From Oscillospiraceae bacterium (GTDB lineage Bacteria > Bacillota > Clostridia > Oscillospirales > CAG-272): DNA of 64,000 nucleotides. Positions 60,533 to 64,000 of the stretch are shown piece after piece. The stretch covers positions 806,001 to 870,000 of the forward strand of contig CP091718.1 in NCBI GenBank assembly GCA_022009675.1. The letters are read 5' to 3'. The notes below the pieces were generated by a model. It was not told where the DNA came from, did not search any database, and saw only the letters and a program-made list of their open reading frames with translations. The position numbers and the translations under genes are program-made. Within the stretch, counting starts at the first letter, position 1; each line of letters opens with the position of its first letter.

Positions 60533-62074
60533 ATGAATTTCAAAGAATACGCAGACAAAGTCCGCGCCTGCTGGCTTGGAAAGAACATCGGCGGGACGCT
60601 CGGCTGTCCGCTGGAGGGCAGACGGGACGTTTTCGACCTTGACTTCTATGTTCACGATATACGTACCGGATCGCTCCCCAACGATGATCTTGACCTTCAG
60701 TTGGTTTGGCTATTGGCAGCCGAGGCGCACGGGCAAGCGGTCAACTCCGAGATTCTGAGCGAGTTTTGGTTGACCTACATTCCCTGCGACTGGTCAGAAT
60801 ACGGTGCCGGAAAGAACAACATGCGCTTCGGACTAATCCCCCCCGTAACCGGAAGCCACAAGAATCCCTACCGCAACAGCAACGGTTGTTTTATTCGCAG
60901 CGAGATCTGGGCATGCTTAGCGCCCGGAAATCCGCAAATGGCAGTCAAGTATGCTTTTGAGGACGCCATCACCGATCATGCAGACGAAGGTGTGTACGGC
61001 GAGCTGTTCTGTGCCGCCATGCAAAGTGCCGCGTTCGCTCTTCCAACTAACTCCGCCTGCACCGGGGATGACATCATGACGCTGATCCGCACCGGGCTTG
61101 CCTTCATCCCGGAAGACTGCCGTACCGCGCAGTGCGTCCGGCTGGCAATCGACTACTATCAGTCCGGAAGAACATGGCAGGAAGCACGCAAAGCAATCCT
61201 GAAGCTGGCACCGTCCACCTTCGGACTTCGCTACGTCTACGACAACGAACTGCCGGATAAGCGCCCTGAGCCGGATATCCCTATGGGAGAAACGGGGTAC
61301 GATGCGCCAAGTAACATCGGCATTGTTGCCATCGGACTGCTGTGGGGTGAGGGAGACTTCACGCGTAGTCTCTGCACGGCGGCGAATTGCGGGGAGGACA
61401 CCGACTGCACAGCCGGCACCATTGGCGCACTGCTGGGAATCATTTGCGGATGCGACGGCATCGAGAAAAAATGGACAGATCCGATCGGGGACACCATCAA
61501 GACTGCCACGCTCGACCTGACCAAAGGCGGTATTCCGGGCACCGTGACTGACCTGACTCAGCGCGTAACACGCCTCATGCCAACCTTTATGCACGCCTAT
61601 ATCCGTTTTGATGATGACGGTGTCCTGTGTATCGACCCGCCCTGTATCCCGGTCGAGCAACTAACGCGCGTCAAGTGCGGCTTGTTCGAGTATGCGGACA
61701 TGCGGCAGCAGTTGACTACCTCCCCGCTGACCATCCGCCGGAGTAACGCGCTGTTTGACGTAGGGGTGTCGTTTACCGACATTGGTATCCGCGCCGGAGA
61801 GCCAAAGAACCTCACGGTTTCGTTCAGCAATCGTCTCTTTTCCCAGCAGTGGGCAAAGCTGACATGGCATCTGCCGGAGGGCTGGACCGTCACCGGAGGA
61901 ACGGAGAGCTACGTCTGCGTAGATCAGTACACTGGAAAGACCTGCCTTGCCGAGCAATCGTTTGAAATCCGGACAGATGTGCTGAACCGTCAGCGATATG
62001 ACCTCGTGCTGGAAATCGCCTCCCAGGGGCGGCCGTCCAGACTGTTCATCCCGCTTGTTTTCATGCAGGAGTAA
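60533..62074 (+). CDS. ADP-ribosylglycohydrolase family protein with C-terminal beta domain
   Basis: An intact 513-residue protein; ATG 60533 follows CAGGGAGATACC. The DraG/ARH fold is shown by VRACWLGKNIGGTLGCPLEG, LPNDDLDLQLVWL (metal site), AFEDAITDHADEGVYGELFC and AANCGEDTDCTAGTIGALLG, giving the two Asp/Thr metal clusters. From about residue 375 a beta-sandwich follows (VGVSFTDIGIRAGEPKNLTV, LTWHLPEGWTVTGGT). Family members remove ADP-ribose from proteins or split related glycosides; clostridial ones in sugar operons may act on nucleosides or glycosides. The isomerase neighbour favours a carbohydrate role. GC is slightly lower than its neighbours. Confidence 0.85.
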   Translation: MNFKEYADKVRACWLGKNIGGTLGCPLEGRRDVFDLDFYVHDIRTGSLPNDDLDLQLVWLLAAEAHGQAVNSEILSEFWLTYIPCDWSEYGAGKNNMRFGLIPPVTGSHKNPYRNSNGCFIRSEIWACLAPGNPQMAVKYAFEDAITDHADEGVYGELFCAAMQSAAFALPTNSACTGDDIMTLIRTGLAFIPEDCRTAQCVRLAIDYYQSGRTWQEARKAILKLAPSTFGLRYVYDNELPDKRPEPDIPMGETGYDAPSNIGIVAIGLLWGEGDFTRSLCTAANCGEDTDCTAGTIGALLGIICGCDGIEKKWTDPIGDTIKTATLDLTKGGIPGTVTDLTQRVTRLMPTFMHAYIRFDDDGVLCIDPPCIPVEQLTRVKCGLFEYADMRQQLTTSPLTIRRSNALFDVGVSFTDIGIRAGEPKNLTVSFSNRLFSQQWAKLTWHLPEGWTVTGGTESYVCVDQYTGKTCLAEQSFEIRTDVLNRQRYDLVLEIASQGRPSRLFIPLVFMQE

Positions 62075-62177
62075 GCGAATCCATAGAGAGCAGAGCTTCA
62101 TGACCGCTGCGGACTACCGCAACGGAGCATGGCAGTTCTGCTCCTTTTCTTTCTGACGACGCATGACCAAGGGCATA

Positions 62178-62279
62178 CTACTTCCACAACACGGCGTTTT
62201 TGTACACCGGACACGCCGCCGCCCGTTCCCAATTGAAGCCGCCGGCTTCTGTCCGGTTCCGTTGCGTTTGGTCTGTCAT
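62178..62279 (-). CDS. Possible 33-residue peptide
   Basis: ATG 62279 with AGAGAGGCACCCC upstream reads MTDQTQRNRTEAGGFNWERA and ends YKNAVLWK. No domain is recognised. The ribosome site and non-repeat sequence argue for a possible gene or a remnant; it is otherwise alone in a 900-base gap. Confidence 0.3.
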   Translation of the reverse strand: MTDQTQRNRTEAGGFNWERAAACPVYKNAVLWK

Positions 62280-62970
62280 GGGGTGCCTCTCTTTCTGTTT
62301 CCATGCGCTTTCTATGCGCTATACGGATAGTATGTTGGAGGGTATCCGTATTTTATGTCGCGGCGGTATCGGCTATCCCTGCTGATGGGGTGCCCTGCGG
62401 GGGCGTGTCCTGCACGGGCACCTGCTCGCCCTGCCGCTGTGGTGCCCTGTGGGGGGCTTGCCTTCTTTGTCGCCCGCCTGCCCTGCCACCGCGTTGCCTT
62501 GTTGGGTGGCGCGGTTGTTTTGGTCGCTTGCCAACCCCGCCTTTAGTTTATTTTTCCTGCCCCATCCCCCTGCCCTCCCTTCCTCCGGGGAAGGGGGAGA
62601 CCAAAAGTTTATTTTCGCCGGGGGCTTCGCCCCCGGCACCCCCGGGGCTGAACCCATGGTTCGCCGCCCAAACGGAAGAAAGGTGTTCCCTATGAGCAGT
62701 GCCGGCAGCCAAGGAGAGGGGGACCGGGGAGAGGAACTTCGGCGTTTGAGATGGTCCTCTCCCCGGGGCAGGGCGAACAAGTGCCGCAAGGGGAACAGCC
62801 CCCCCACAAGGCACCGCGGCGGCAGGGCAAGCAGGCGACAAAGAAGGCAAGCCACACTTGCGGGTACCGCTAACGCCCCGCCGAGCCAGTGCCGCGCAGG
62901 GGCACGCCCCCCTGCCCCCACCGGGCACCCCTCTTTTTGCCACCGCCCCCCGCCAATAAAAAAATTCAGG
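62280..62970. repeat. Repeat island before the AI-2E transporter gene
   Basis: No gene. One palindromic unit (~62580), a GGGGGCTTCGCCCCCGGCAC hairpin (~62615), and a plus-orientation GTTTGAGATGG element (~62697-62771). A GCGCTTTCTATGCGCTATAC segment near 62305 is unassigned. Confidence 0.78.
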
Positions 62971-63012
62971 AAAAGTTCTTAGGGTTTGGGGGCTTCTTTC
63001 AAGAAGCCCCCA
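62970..63012 (-). terminator. 3'-end hairpin element (transporter copy)
   Basis: The minus-strand hairpin GGGGGCTTCTTGAAAGAAGC begins inside the end of the transporter gene; the TGA that ends that gene (62999-63001) is part of the hairpin, giving LGAS as the last residues. Confidence 0.75.
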
Positions 63013-64000
63013 ACACATCTTTACCCCCGGCGTCTTTGCCCGCCGCTTCCCTGCCCCCGGCGCCTTTGATAACGGCGGCGGCGAGCGGGGCAAGCACCAT
63101 GCCGGGGATGCCGAACAGGCGGAAGCCGGCGTACATGGAGAGCAGGGACAGAAGGGGGTGGATGCCGAGCGAGCGCCCGACGAGGTGCGGCTCCGCGATT
63201 TCCCGCAGGACAGAGGAAATCGCGTAGAGCGCCAGGATGCCGAGCCCGGAGCCGGTACTGCCGAGCAGAAGCTCCCCGACCCCCCACGGAATCAGCACGG
63301 TGCCGGTGCCGAGAACAGGCAGAAAGTCCACAAAGGCGATGAGCAGTGCCAGGAGAAACGCATACGGCTTGCGCAGGAGAGTCAGCCCGACAAACATTTC
63401 CAAAAAGGTGAGCAGAGCCAGCAGGAGCGCGGCGCGCAGGTACCGCCGGAGCGAACGCCCCGCCCCAGCCTGCCAGCGGGACAGTCCGGCACGCCAACGC
63501 GCCGGGATGCGGGCGGCAACCAACCGGGGACACGCTGCCCGGCTCCGCCGTGAAATAGTAGCAGGAGAGAAGCAGGACGGTCAGGAACAGCAGGACGGAA
63601 GGCAGACTGCCCAGCAACGTCACGGCTCCGGCGGACAGCATCCCGCTCAGGCGGCTGACAAGATCCTGCACCAGCGTCCGGACGGCGCCGTCCAGCCAGT
63701 CGCAGAACCGCGTAAAAGCCCGTCGTGGATTCAAACCGCCTGAGGAAGGGCAGATGCTCCGAAACAGACCATATATAGTCCAGCGCGCGGGAAAATCCCG
63801 GCGCGCCGTCCGCCTGCCCGTCCCCGTCGGCAAGGACGTCCTGCAGGCGCAGGAGCAGGTTTTTCCAGCTCCCCGACGCCGCGCCGCACCCCCTGCCACG
63901 GTCAGCCAGACAACCAATCCGGTAAAAAGCACGACCAGTGTCGCGCTCAGCACCCGGCGTCCGGCGCGGGTGGAGGCTGTCTGTCTGCGGCGTCCGCCGG
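62999..64000 (-). CDS. AI-2E family / YtvI-like membrane protein, 5' partial, frameshifted
   Basis: The gene runs off the window edge. The C-terminal ~170 residues are clear: LEMFVGLTLLRKPYAFLLAL, LIAFVDFLPVLGTGTVLIPW, REIAEPHLVGRSLGIHPLLS and YAGFRLFGIPGMVLAPLAAA, typical of the AI-2E transporter/YtvI family. Upstream, LSRLSGMLSAGAVTLLGSLP and LLFLTVLLLSCYYFTAE are in another frame, and an N-terminal helix (LSATLVVLFTGLVVWLT) sits near 63950. Two or more frame changes (near 63540 and 63850). The YtvI branch is associated with sporulation, but the subgroup cannot be fixed from this fragment. Confidence 0.75.

Overview
This is a GC-rich chromosomal window whose signals look like a Clostridia-type Firmicute, most plausibly Oscillospirales. 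The evidence is AGGAGG-type ribosome binding sites, consensus TTGACA-17-TATAAT promoters, U-run terminators, a NifS/NifU pair, split transketolase, clostridial-type ppdK, an AI-2E/YtvI-like membrane protein and teichoic-acid-type enzymes. Genus cannot be read from the sequence alone. Many genes carry one or more apparent frameshifts, often at homopolymers, and ppdK carries an in-frame TAG. I list each as one gene with the break noted, because most breaks look like sequence error rather than decay. A single-base difference between two copies of an internal repeat (27.69 versus 28.20 kb) supports that directly.

Layout. 0.5-8.6 kb: a minus-strand cell-envelope operon driven from 8558-8586 (sulfatase-fold membrane protein, YidC/glycerophosphotransferase fusion, small membrane protein, nucleotidyltransferase, lipoprotein, metallophosphoesterase, endonuclease/exonuclease/phosphatase protein and a small coiled-coil protein). 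9.5-13 kb: a plus-strand secreted LamG-LamG-GDPD protein. 14.4-25.9 kb: a minus-strand virus-derived module (terminase subunits, portal, Prp-like protease, scaffold, N4-gp56-type capsid protein, connector, coiled coil, beta-propeller) with its own consensus promoter. It has no integrase, lysis, replication or recognisable tail genes. 27.1-36.8 kb: a small ORF, then two minus-strand surface proteins, one about 2,080 residues long. 37.7-40.9 kb: galactokinase-like GHMP kinase, membrane protein, YycJ-like MBL protein and RlmH. 41.5-45.5 kb: split transketolase and a GH78-like rhamnosidase, then tRNA-Gly(CCC) on the other strand. 46.8-48.6 kb: nifS-nifU. 49.6-55.4 kb: pth-mfd. 55.4-59.2 kb: ppdK and a PHP-domain protein. 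59.8-62.1 kb: a sugar-phosphate isomerase-like protein and an ADP-ribosylglycohydrolase. 63-64 kb: a partial AI-2E/YtvI-like gene.

About a fifth of the window is intergenic islands built from a few interspersed repeat families. These include a palindromic CTTCCCGGCGGGAAG hairpin, an AAGGGGCTTCGCCCCTT hairpin, a 70-95 bp element containing GTTTGAGATGG (12 copies in two structural forms), and a hairpin found only at gene 3' ends, always in the orientation of the gene. The repeats also sit between genes inside the virus-derived module, which suggests that module has been resident for a long time.

The best candidates for undescribed biology are the tail-less capsid/packaging module and the 3'-end hairpin family, which in two unrelated genes supplies the last codons and the stop.
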